From Hybos culiciformis (Eukaryota; Arthropoda; Insecta; Diptera; Hybotidae): DNA of 64,000 nucleotides. The DNA is taken from the NCBI GenBank assembly GCA_964007475.1, contig OZ023275.1, forward strand, positions 14,549,829-14,613,828. Direction: 5' to 3'. Numbering within the stretch: position 1 is the first letter of the stretch; the number at the start of each line of letters is the position of its first letter. The translations under genes were made by a program, and so were the position numbers. This document shows, in pieces, positions 1 through 11,234 of the stretch. The notes below the pieces were generated by a model. It did no database searches. It had not been told where the DNA came from and was given only the letters and a program-made list of their open reading frames with translations.

Positions 1-3000
1 AGCTTCCTAAAGTATAATTCATCCTATTAATTTTTGTACTGAATAATATTTCAACTAAAAAATTTTTTTTTTTATTTTAAACAACAAAAATAAAATGTAA
101 TAAAAAATTATAAAGAAGTAAAATTCATAAATTATTTTTATTAATTTTTTCCCCTGAAATTTATAATTCCCTATAGAATTTAGTTTTATTTTTTTATTAC
201 AAAAAAAAAAAATTCTGAATTTTATGCTGCAGATTTATATTATAATTTTTTTTTTTTGATAATAACATTGAAGAAGTTTTTAAAACTATAGGTACCTACA
301 GTAATAAAATTAGTGGGCTAGAATTGAATTAGATCTCTTCAGTATATGTATATAGGAATATAAATTTTTTGGCTTTTAAGCAATTTCTAAGCGATTGGGA
401 ACATAAAATAATGATAATGGTATGCACAATTATGAACGCTAATTCAGATAGTATAAATATCGAATTTAAGATTTTTAATCGCACTATCAAATGCTATAAT
501 TTTATAAAGATATATAGTTTTCAGAAAAAAATTAACTTTCTTTTATCAAAGAAATTTTTTCGCTAATTTCTTAACTTATAAAAGCATTATAAAAAAAAAA
601 AACAAAAATTCAACCAAAACTGAAAATATAAAATAAAACTTTTCTTCCTTATTTTGAATTTGGAAATTTCATCATTATTATTATTATTATCACAATAAAA
701 ATTGTATATAAAGTAAAATAAGACTAAGACCTAGGAAAATTACCATTACATTTTAAGTTAGAAATAAATTATGATTACAATTAAAAAAAAAAATATACAT
801 ATATATAAAAATATAATAATAATCATAATTATTATAAACTTTTTTTTTTATCCTTAAAATGGAATAAACTATAAATTTTTAACAAAAAAAAATAAATACT
901 TAGGTAATACATAGAGAGCCTCATAAAAATACCAAAAGTAAAAAAAAACTTATAAAAATATATATACTTTTGTTTTACTTTAAAAATACAAACAAAAAAA
1001 TTAAATAAACTTACAAATAGTTTATAGTTTTTGTAAAAGTAAATTAAAATAATTGTTATTTTAAAGAAATTTCGCTAAAAGACTAAACAAGATTTATGTA
1101 ATTGATAAAATAAATTAAAATAAAATAGTAAGAAGAAAAAAAAAATATTCAGGAAATAGGGCGGTGTTATAATTAAAAATGAATTGTGATGAGGATGAAT
1201 TGTTCGTGTATATTATTTTCAAATTAATTTCATAATTATTTAAAACTTATAATTCAATTAAACATTTACATAATTTTTGAAATGCCAAAGACAGAATTGA
1301 GATATTGCGATATTGCGATAGTGCGACACGGCAAATAATACTGACTGATAGTGCAGTATGAAACTAACGATAATTGTAGTACGTCGAGAAAATAAGCCTT
1401 TATTATCTGTAAATTTATAATTTTATAATAAATTTAGTTTTAAATTTTAGCTAAAACTGCCACTTATTCTTAAATCTGTATAATTGTTGAAATATGTGAT
1501 TATTCTATTTCAAGCATGCAAGGATTTATTAACAATCTACCATTATCTGTTCATTAGAGACATTCTATTACACTATAATAAATAAATAAGTAAAAAAAAT
1601 AATAATTTTTTAAGTTAATGGATAAATAAAATTATTTGAAATTTTTAAGTAGTACGTGTGGGTACAAAAAACTATTTTCTTTCTTACTACTGAAATGTAC
1701 TGCTAAATAAACGTAAAATAAATTTCTTAGTTTTATATAAAATTTTATTTTTTTTTTCATAATAAATAATTCGAAAAATTTCTTCATTTTTTGAAAAGTA
1801 AAATTATTTATTAATTTAATGACTTTATGTTTGTTTTTCATGTTTGTAATTAATTCTTATTATTAAAAAAAAAATAATAATTTTTGTTTTGTTTACTTTT
1901 AATTCCTGTTTTAAAATTTAAATGCCATGATTATAAATTGTATTTTATATTTTCTGTTAAGAAATGCAATTTATTTTTCTTATATATAGTATTTTATGAA
2001 AAATAAATTTTTTAAAAGTAAATTAAAAAACTTTGAAAATATGAAAGAAAATAATTTTTGGCTTATATAAATAAATATTTTTTCCTAAAACCAATAAGAA
2101 ATTTTTTACAATTTTTATTTGTCATAATTAAATTTTAACATTACTTAATGTTATATTTTCAAACTTACAGATAGATTAACTATATATGTACTTATGAAAA
2201 GTACAGAAATACTTTTCAGTAAGTTTGTTTTAAATATCAGTAAGCTAAAACAAAAACAAGAGAATGAATTATGGTCTTGGCTTAAATAATTGTTTATCTG
2301 AAAGCATCTACATAAGTCTGTTTTGGTAAACTAAAAGATGTATTACTATGTTGTATCTAGAAAATACTAATTAGAATATGAGTGTTACCAAATAATTCCC
2401 AATTCAATCCTCTTTTCCGTCTTCATGCTAAATATTTTAGAAATTTTCACCCCATTTCCTAATATTAACAAAAATTTCAATGTGATAATAAAAAATTAAT
2501 AAAATAAAAATTTATTTTAACAAAATATTATAATAATAATTTACACATAAAATAAAATTTCATAAAAATTCTCCTCTTGGCTCCTCCATTCTCCTATGAT
2601 CTTAATTTTTTCCTTTTTTTTTTTTTCTTTCCTTTTCAATTTTTTAAATGTGTCTATATATTAAAAAAAAAAAATGCATATAACATTTATATATAAATTT
2701 TATATATAATGTAAAATTTATTTTTTTTGCTTTCTTTGAATCTCTTATATTTATACAAATCATAATACATTTATATTTTTAAGTACACAAAAATTTACTT
2801 TGTGCAACGAAATTTTATTATAAATAATAATATATACATATAAAAAAAAAAAACCAAAAATCATTGAAGTTAACTGCAAAAACAAACTTGCTTATTTTAT
2901 TATCACAAAAAAAAAATTACAAGAAAATTAGGTCATCGTCATGTGTTGGAAACTAAAAAAAAAAAAAAAATGTAATAATAATTTATTTTTTCTTGCTTTT

Positions 3001-5893
3001 TTTGTACTGATGGGGACATTTTACTTAAGCCTTGTACATTAAATATATTTTTATTTATTTTTTTTAAGTTTCTAAAATTAAAGTTATGCTCAAAAATTTC
3101 CAATAAAAAATTATCATAAACCCCGTTTTAATTTTTAATTTTCAGTTTATGTCCTTCTATTTGAAGAAATTATCTATAGTTAAAGGATTAGATTTAATGA
3201 ACATTATAGAGGTATATAGTATGGCAGCATTCTCAATTATTTTGAATTATCATTAAATTGGAAAAAAAAATTTTCTTTTCAACTCTGATCATTAAAATAG
3301 AATTTGTGAAAGTTTCATTTGATCCCTTTAAATTACAAAAATTTAAATATTGTATATAAACTAATACATAAGAACTTATTTAGATTATCAAATTTTAAAT
3401 TAAATAAAATTGCAAGGTTCAGGATAATATTTAATGCAAATATAACAAATGTCATATTTTGCATTAATTCTATCCCAATAGATTTTTAAAGGATTTCAAA
3501 TCAAGTTTTTGTCTATGAAAGTTATTAAAATTAAAGGTGGATATATTGTACAACAAATTTAATTTTTAAACATAACTTAATAATTTAATTTTTAATTTAC
3601 GGGAAAACTTAGAAAAATTTAGATATCAAATATGTATATAGCTCCTTATAACAGTGTATTGATATAGTATTGATGTATTATGTACCAACTTCAATGAAAA
3701 TTGAACATCCAAAAATTTTATTATTTGGTGATTGAGACAAATTTAATGTGTGATCGAGGTGAAATATCATTGAGATGCAACATGGCCACAATAAAACATA
3801 ATAAAAAAATTTACTGAAAATAAAAAAAAAATAAATAAAAAAATTAAAACCATCAAATTTTTTTTTTTTGTGAACAGACATCTTTAAAAATGCATTTAAA
3901 AAAAAAAAAAAGAATTAAATTGCTTCTTTTTTTTATTCAAGTTAACTATATAGAAAGTTGTTACAATCGAGTACCTCTTAACCCTCAAAAAAAAGCAAAA
4001 AATAAAATAAAAACTACACTCAAAAGCTATAAAATTGCATTTTTTTTTTCAATACTCAAAACAAATTGAAAACGAAAAAATATATTGCAAAAAAAAAGGA
4101 GAAACACACGCAACTGACATTAAAATGGTTTCATCAAACAAAATTTATGCCTAAGATTTTTTTTTTTTTTTATTAATTTTAACATGAAAAATTTTTAAAT
4201 TAGTGAAATCATATGTAATTGAAAATACACGTATATATATATTTTATTATGAAAAATTTTAAAATTTAATGGCAAATAAATGTATGCCCATTATATATTA
4301 AAGTAGTGCAAAATGGTTAATTTGTCGTCAATGTTAAAATTGCGGAACAACAAAATATGTTTAATGCTACAGAAAATGTTAACGAATTTTTTTGCAAAAT
4401 TATTGTTCAGCCTTTTCGGGTAAAATCTCAACGAGAGATTTTCTTTTTTCTTCAAAAAAATAAATAAAAAAAGGAAATGAAATAGTTTATATGTGTTTAT
4501 TAACTAAAAAATGTATCTACTAACTAATCTAAAATTATAACCAAATTAATCAAAACATATAAACGTTAGTATTATATAATATGTAGGGTTTGATGGATGT
4601 TGGGTTAAAGTAGCGTAGGTTGACGTGTGTGTGTGTAGCAAATGAAACACCGTGTTTTACCTTATTGCCCTAACATCTATTTTATTATCATTATTATTAA
4701 ACACTTATTATAAAATTCATTAATTTTTATATACATAATTAATTTATTATTAGTATTATTGTTCTAATAGATGATTATTTAATGTTAAATTCCTAACAGA
4801 TAATCCTTGAATTCTTCACTCTTCTTTCTTTTATATACTTAAAAGATCATGTCATTTAAGAAAAAAAACCCCAGATTATTTATTATGTCGATAATTTCAC
4901 ATTATATATTCACACATTTCATTGGATTTTATATTAACAAAATAGAGTTCTAGGTACACTACTTTAAGTAATATCCTTTAAAATAATATTATAATAAACA
5001 GATGCAATTTTAAAATCCTTCAAAATAATAATTGTATACACACAAAAAAAATACTTATTCTCTCAATAAATTTTTTTTTGTACAAAAAATTCAAAACCTA
5101 ATTGTAATTTACTTTATATATGTACACATTATTATATTTTTTTCTTGACCTACAAAAGCCATGAATAAAATACGTTTAAGATATTATGTTGTAAATGCGA
5201 ATATTATTATTGAAAAACTCGAAAAAAAAAATTAAGTTTTTTTTTTTATTTTAAATAACAATAAATTTCTAAGAAATTTTTTTTTTTGAAATAAATCATC
5301 ATCAAAAAATGCAATTCTCCTTATATTGAACACTATACAAAAAAAATTTTTAAATAAAAACTTTATAATGAAATTTAAAGTCTGCATCAGTTTTTTTTTT
5401 TTTTTACAATGAGAAACAGACGGATTTATTTTAACCAGTAACACAAAAAAAAAAAAAATAAAAAAATCTTTCATCATGTCAATTAACAATCTCACGCAAA
5501 TGTAGGACAAACCAACAAAAAAAAAAAAATAAATTACACAAATTTATTATTTTCAAGATTGCTAGCCATTTTTCAATTGCATGATAAAATATTTATAACT
5601 TATAAAAGTGGTATATATGTAGGTTCGAATGAAACTAAGCACTTCTTCTAACAAACGAGGAACAGCTGAGTATACGAGGAACAGTTTTCGTTTTTGTATT
5701 TTATTAAATTTTAATAAGTTTTTTTTAATATTTCTAAAAATTCGAATAAAATTATTATTTGTTAATAATGGTACGTAATTATTCATTATTGGTAATTATT
5801 CATTATTAATGAAACTTAGTATAAAAAAAATTTTGTCTTGTTTATTTTATATTATCCTTCTGTTATACGGTTATAACATGAACTATTACCTAT

Positions 5894-5993
5894 TTTACAT
5901 GATCGGGTTGTTGAAACAGAGTTGAGTTTTCGTTGAATTGATTTTTAATATGAAATTTTTCAACTCAACTCTGTTTCAACCCTATTATGTAAA
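5894..5993. repeat. small fold-back (MITE-like) element in broad intron
   Basis: The arms at 5910-5926 and 5964-5980 are perfect 17-bp inverted copies (gttgaaacagagttgag and its complement). Similarity extends outward through a 3-base bulge to tttacat near 5894 and atgtaaa near 5990, for a total arm of about 30 bp around a loop of about 37 bp. Nothing in it codes. The compact shape is typical of a tiny non-autonomous DNA transposon, but I see no clear target duplication, so the family is unknown. Confidence 0.5.
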
Positions 5994-6687
5994 CAACTTT
6001 TTGGTTCATTTGAAGTTAAACATTGTTAATACAATTCTTTAATTTAATTCGTTATTATTTTAAAAAATTATAAAATCAAAATTTAAATTTGTTGCTATTT
6101 TGCTACACTAATTGAAAACTTCACAACTTCGCATTGTTAACAAAAATCAGCAGATTAAATAATTTGTTCGACTAGAATGTCAATATAAAGCTTCACAAAT
6201 CGTATACCACTTTTCTGGTTCGTTTCAGAATTTTGTAATAATGCAATTGGTGACGTTATCATTTTATAAATAAAATTTTGTTTTAAATTTTTTATTTTAT
6301 TTTTTTTTGAGAAGGAACGTAAAGAAACAATAAAAATGATAATAATGTTTTGTGCAAATGTTTTACAAAAATAAATTAAAATAAGAATACGCGTACATAA
6401 TGTATTTAAAAGTTGATCTAAAATTACAATATTTTTTTTTTTTTTTGCATTACACAAATAGGGAAAATTATCATGTAGTATCCATCAAAAACAAAAATCT
6501 CGTTGAGATAAAAATCATAACAAAATATCTTATACTGTATTGTATGAAAATACTAGTAGGAAAATGAAACAAAAATTAAAGATTAATTTGTAAAACGATA
6601 CTAAATTGAATAAAATTTACAAAAATCGAATCCGGAAACGAAAAACTGATTTATTACAAGATAACTAGGATTTTTTTTTGTTGGTCG

Positions 6688-6718
6688 ATTGAATTTGATT
6701 AAATCGATCAAATTCAAT
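6688..6718. repeat. 12-bp inverted repeat (attgaatttgat), 7-base loop
   Basis: The arms at 6688-6699 and 6707-6718 are perfect complements. The site is intronic, and no function is inferred. Confidence 0.5.
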
Positions 6719-8584
6719 TTGTAATGAAATAATTTTTTTTTTTCTGTATAATTCTACTGGATTTGGATAGTTTTATTGCAGGCTTGTGATAATTATTTTC
6801 TTGCATTTATTTCTTACTTTGTCCACATAATGTCAAATTTATAGCAGTTGAACCCCAAAAAAATTAATCGCCTCGATTTAATAACTAAGTCATTGTATGT
6901 ATTTGTATGACAAACGTATAATAAATAGGTCACTTATTAAATATCTACCCTATAGGAGCAGTGCATAACCACTACTGTGTAATTTTTTTTTTTCCATTTA
7001 TTTAAGTTCCTAAGTTTTATATTCTGTATAACTATATGTATATATATAAAAATATTTTTTCAACTCCGGATGTATAAAAAATTTTTTGGGGCCATTATTT
7101 TCGAATTTCTGTTTTCTTCTTTTGGCTATTTCTGTTTTTTTTTTTTTTTTCCGCATTAATGTATTTTTGTTTTTCCTTTTTTTTTGTGAATTTTTTTTTT
7201 TTTTTTTTTAGTATTCCTAATTCAAAATCTTCTATGTAATTATTTTTGTTTTTTTTTTTTTGGGGATTTCATGCATATTTTGTTTGTTTTTTTTTTTTTT
7301 GCATAGTTTTGTAGCAAACCAAAATTTTCGTTTTTAATTTAAAAAAAAAAAAAAAAACTATAAAGTATTGTCTGCAAAATTTCTTTTATTTTAATTTTCA
7401 AGACAATAAAAAAACATTATTTTGAATTATCAGTAGGATTGTTTTTATTTTTTTTTTAAACCATTATAATTTTGGTATTTTTATATGCATCTATATATAT
7501 ATACAAATATTATATTCAAAATAATATCTTTTTATAGTATTTTTTTTTTTTTTTTCATTTAATAAAACAACAAAAGTTTTTTTTTTTTTTTATTTAAAAA
7601 TATATTTTGTGGGTTTGTCTACTGCAATTCATCACATAATGCTAGAAAACATAAAAAAAAAAAATTCATATATAATAATAAGTAATCGAAAAAAAAAAGA
7701 TATTTTTGTTGCAACCAAAAAAAAATTATAGCCTTGTTTTTTTTTTTTACCGTCCGAAAAAAAAACCATTTTATGACACATAAAATATATTTTTAACACA
7801 TTAAAAAAAAAAAATTATAACTTCTTTTAAGTTTTTTTTTTTTATTTCTTTGAAAACCTTGATTACCTTGAAATTTTCAATTCATTTATATAATTTTTCT
7901 CATAATCAAAATTATTATCCAAAAAAAAAAAATAACACACATAACACTTTTTAAGGTTTCACTCTAAGAGCAGTTAAAAGTAATCAATTTCCTTTAAAAG
8001 TGGCGGTAAAAATTGAAACATATATGTTTTTTGTGTATGTATAATTATGATTGTAGTATAAATATGGCGCCAAATGTATTCCCATTAAAATTGGACCCAG
8101 AACTTTTCGTTCTAAAATTTTAAAATCTGTAATATTATCTTTATTAATGAACTGTACTGTAAATAAAAGACCCAATTAATCGAAATGCCAAAAATCTGTA
8201 TGCTGCAAAACCTGCTGATGTGAAATTATTTTTTTCATTCAAAAGAATATTCCGAGTGATGCATAAGATTTGTGATGAATATCCCATAAAATATAAGCAG
8301 TTGTATAATAAAGAGTTTAACATTATGCTTTGATTTTTTTTCTAAATTATATACATATTAAATATACCAAATATATCAAAAACCATTAATATTTAATTTT
8401 TACATAGTTTTCTAAGAATTTAAACAAAAAGATCTAATTATGCATACATAGAAATAATGAATATTTTTCTTTTATAATAAAATATAAACTCCCCCAATTT
8501 TTTCCTCAATAAAAATATTTCAGATCATACAATTTTTTTTTGCAATATATATATTTAATAATTTTCCTTTATTTTCATTTTCAG

Positions 8585-8773
8585 AGTACACCCTGCAAGC
8601 ATCCAGTTATTGTTTTACAAGATGTATCATTTCCCGATTTGCATGCATTGGTTGAATTTATTTATCATGGTGAAGTGAATGTACATCAACGGTCATTAAG
8701 TTCATTTTTGAAAACTGCTGAAGTACTGAGAGTATCCGGTTTAACACAAAAACAAGCAGAAGAAACACATAGT
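8585..8773 (+). CDS. br: Broad core exon: C-terminal half of BTB/POZ domain
   Basis: This exon encodes 63 residues beginning [14 protein letters not shown] and ending AEETHS. It is the second half of a TTK-type BTB domain, including the hallmark stretch [13 protein letters not shown] and the segment [16 protein letters not shown] domains mediate homo- and heterodimerisation. The acceptor is tttcattttcag just before 8585 and the donor is gtgagt at 8774. Both junctions are phase 0, matching the fly protein, where the preceding residues end in LLK. The partial domain is not a truncation: the first half is on an upstream exon outside the window. All Broad isoforms should contain this exon. Confidence 0.95.
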
Positions 8774-9094
8774 GTGAGTTTCAAGTTTCAAATTTTGTTT
8801 TGTATTAGTTAATTATTGTCAAATTACATATTTGGAAATGTTTTGTATCATAATTGTGTAATATGCGCAAAATATTTATACGGGCAATATATGGGACATT
8901 AAGCTATTCAGAAAAATTAGAAAAAAAGTAATATGTAATATAAATCTTTTAAGATTGTCTTCCTTCCAAAAAACCTCTTCATTAATATTTTTTATTCTGA
9001 TTTTTCCAACCGTCCCAAAACATTTTCTCAAAAATAATACCCAATGCCTAAAATTCATAACTAATAAAATATTTTCTTAAATTTGCATTTATAG
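8774..9094 (+). other. short broad intron
   Basis: This 321-bp intron has donor gtgagt and acceptor gcatttatag. Nothing else is seen in it. Confidence 0.85.
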
Positions 9095-9695
9095 CAATTA
9101 GAACAAATTCAAAATTTGGCAAATGCAAGTGGAATTGGTAGTGGCAATGTTAGAGATAGTATAGATGAGTTAAGACGATCAAGTAGTGTTGGTCGCGGTG
9201 GAGATGGCAATACAAGTGGAAACGGAACACCACGCACACCCATTAATCATCATCCTTTTGGTGATAAAATGCCATCCGAAGATGTTCCACCAATATTCCC
9301 TAATTGCGGTGGAGTTATTTCACCACCAACACATCCAATGCTCCCACTAAATTCACCACATAATGCACAATTATTGAGACAATTTGCAGCTAGTCGAAAT
9401 CCATTTCGCCGAAGTCATGATCGTCACTCAACCCCATCTGCAGAAGATCAATTAGCTCTGCATCCATCATTTAAACGTCATCGTAGTAATACAGATAATG
9501 GTATCACATCAAGTAATAATAATAGTCCAGATCTATCACAGCATCAACAACAACAACAGCAGCAGCACCAACAGCAACAGCAACAACAACAGCAACAACA
9601 GCAGCCTCAACAACAGGCAGCCGATTATTCTACAATTAAGCATAATAATAATAATTCCCCATCAATTAAAGACGACAAACGTGAAATTTGTGATG
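9095..9695 (+). CDS. br: Broad core exon: post-BTB linker with polyglutamine tract
   Basis: This exon encodes about 200 residues starting QLEQIQNLANASG, which continue directly from the BTB exon. Recognisable linker blocks include ASRNPFRRSHD, FKRHRSNTDNG, NNNSPDL and DYSTIKHNNNN, equivalent to fly Broad segments. Between SPDLSQH and the DYSTIK block lies a polyglutamine tract (about 9541-9617) made of mixed CAA and CAG codons with a few His and Pro codons. The region is expected to be intrinsically disordered and to act as a flexible linker between dimerisation and DNA-binding parts. The acceptor is atttatag before 9095 and the donor is gtaat at 9696. The exon leaves one base of a Gly codon, so the end is phase 1. 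Reading past the donor meets a stop within a few codons. Confidence 0.92.
9541..9617 (+). repeat. br: CAA/CAG trinucleotide repeat (polyQ) in Broad core
   Basis: This is an imperfect CAA/CAG run inside the core linker exon, interrupted by CAC and CCT codons. The interruptions should slow expansion, but length variation between individuals is likely. Confidence 0.9.
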
Positions 9696-9866
9696 GTAAT
9701 TTAAAAAAATAAAATATTCTATAAATATATAAAAATGACAATTATTAATTATTAAACGAGAACTTAACTTTGAAATTGAATTTCGATTTAAATAATAAAT
9801 AATTCTAATTATGTATAGTAAAAAAAATTCGAATTTTATGATCATTATCAATTTCCCTTTTCTTAG

Positions 9867-10089
9867 GTAATGGACCAACTGGTAATGGAATAACTATTAA
9901 TGACAAAGAAGGTATTAGTTTGACACCTTCACCGCCAGCTCGTATTAACGATAATGATGTAAAATCTGAACCAATGGAATTGGTATGCTCAAATAATAAT
10001 CCTCAATTAGATGAAAATAGCAATGATTCAACTGGGGAAAATGATGTTAATCGATCAAGTAGTGGTGATATTGGTAAAGGTTCATTGAG
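9867..10089 (+). CDS. br: Broad core exon: acidic/Ser linker (DVKSEPMEL block)
   Basis: This exon has 223 coding bases. Joined to the previous exon it reads [15 protein letters not shown], then [39 protein letters not shown] and KGSLS. These blocks are highly similar to fly Broad, where the corresponding text reads DVKSEPMDMVCSNNN. VKSEP matches the pattern of a SUMO acceptor site (hydrophobic-K-x-E), so sumoylation is possible but is inferred only from the motif. The acceptor is ccttttcttag before 9867 and the donor is gtgagc at 10090. The end is phase 2 (AG of a Ser codon). Confidence 0.92.
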
Positions 10090-10800
10090 GTGAGCTTCTT
10101 AAATATTCTGAAAATTATCGTTGAATTTGCCGGCCTTTAAAAAAAAATGTCCATTTTGTAGAACGTATAATTCTTTGAAGGGCGATCAAAGGAGTATAAG
10201 TCAATTTTTTACAAAAATTATTAAATAATGTATATATTTGGTTTTTGTAAAAAATTTACTTATTTTCCTATGATCGCCCTTCAAAGAAATAATGTATGTA
10301 TTTCGTTTTTGTAAAAAATTGACTTATACTCCTTTGATCGCCCTTCAAAGAATTATACTTAGCTTTAGAAACAATATCCACATACCTAATTTTTTTTTTG
10401 TTATGTGTCTTGAATAAAAAAAAAATTTAATGTTACCATAAGAAATGCCAAACAATTTAAAATCCAAGCAATACTTTTTTTTTCCCTTCTTAAATGTATA
10501 TGTTAACAAGAAATCAATTAAATTATAAAAAGGTATAAAAAAAATGAACTGTGTGAGGACTTAAAGGAAGCTTGTTTTAAAATTTATAAAAAAAAAAAAA
10601 AATCGAATCTTTTATTGTTTTAAGTCACCTTGGCATATTTTTCACATAATATCAATAATGTTGTATAATTGTAAAAAGCATGTAAATGCATTTAATATAA
10701 AAATAACAGATGGAAATTTTTTTAAAACTTATTATATACCTATGTAAATATACAAGTATTATGTTGATAATTTTTTATTTAAATTTTTTTTTTTATTTAG
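10090..10800 (+). other. broad core intron containing a long inverted repeat
   Basis: This 711-bp intron has donor gtgagc and a strong T-rich acceptor ending tttatttag at 10800. It contains the 52-bp perfect inverted repeat listed separately. The rest is A/T-rich sequence without coding signs. Confidence 0.85.
10166..10357. repeat. perfect 52-bp inverted repeat with an internal third copy
   Basis: The left arm (10166-10217) and right arm (10306-10357) are exact reverse complements; the core of the left arm is ctttgaagggcgatcaaagg. Between them, about 10242-10288 is a diverged copy in the same orientation as the right arm, roughly 64 bp upstream of it. The transcript of this intron could fold into a long hairpin. 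The arms match over their full length, which argues for recent origin or active constraint. No terminal CA/TG or target duplication was recognised. Confidence 0.85.
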
Positions 10801-10943
10801 CTCTGCAAACGATGACGAAATGGATAACAGTATTCATTCACATCCACCTCAACCGTTTATGTTATCATCTGAATCAAAATTATTTCCTGGATCATTTAAT
10901 TTCTCAATGGCAGCGGCATTAGCAGATCCAAGTACATTTCCAG
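10801..10943 (+). CDS. br: Broad core exon (SANDDEMDN ... STFPG)
   Basis: This 143-base exon contributes SANDDEMDNSIHSHPP, QPFMLSSESKLFPG, FNFSMAAALADP and STFP, then the first base of a Gly codon. The pattern FMLS-E-K-F followed by FNF and a small-residue run resembles the late core of fly Broad. Acceptor tttatttag precedes 10801, with the incoming phase 2 completing an AGC Ser codon, and donor gtgag starts at 10944. If the intron were retained, the frame would run about 40 more codons to a stop near 11065. Confidence 0.88.
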
Positions 10944-11183
10944 GTGAGTTTAAAAATTCAATAGTTGAACAGAGTTGTGACAATAAATTTGTACCTAATT
11001 CTTGTGGGATTCACAATAAAATTAAATTGAAATATAGTTATGTAGACGTTAAGATTAAAATTTAAGCTTCTATTTCGGAACTATCAATTGCTATTTAAAT
11101 CTGAATTAATCGCAAAAGTTCACATCTGTCAAAAAAAAAAAGGTTCATTATTTATTAAGAAAATTATACAATTTAATTTTTAG

Positions 11184-11234
11184 GTTTAAATGCTCTGCAA
11201 TCTGCAGCTGGTGAATTAGCCGTATCTCCACAAG
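11184..11234 (+). CDS. br: Broad core microexon (LNALQSAAGELAVSPQ), last shared exon
   Basis: This 51-base exon encodes GLNALQSAAGELAVSPQ once joined to the previous exon and ends with the first base of a Gly or Asp codon. ELAVSPQG matches the end of the common region in fly Broad. The acceptor is aatttttag before 11184 and the donor is gtaaga at 11235. This is the donor that must choose among the four zinc-finger exons, which lie about 11, 22.5, 33 and 41 kb downstream. Confidence 0.88.

Larger units (their letters stand above)
1..8584 (+). other. intron of broad upstream of the second BTB exon; no gene seen
   Basis: This 8.6-kb stretch is A/T-rich with many poly(A) and poly(T) runs and shows no convincing coding sequence; its short open frames have the low-complexity F/K/I/N composition of translated A/T-rich DNA. 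The missing first broad coding exon (about 60 residues in flies) would be recognisable and is not seen, so it should lie further upstream. The stretch holds a short 8-bp tandem repeat near 1300-1325, a (GT)n run near 4622-4636, a direct repeat of acgaggaacag near 5656-5690, a fold-back element near 5894-5993 and a palindrome at 6688-6718. It ends in a good acceptor, ttattttcattttcag. Confidence 0.8.

Noticed and set aside
369..8175. Short open frames in the left 8 kb on both strands
   Set aside because: They are composed mostly of F, K, I, N and L with no domain, no splice-compatible ends and no similarity I recognise; this is what random A/T-rich DNA gives.
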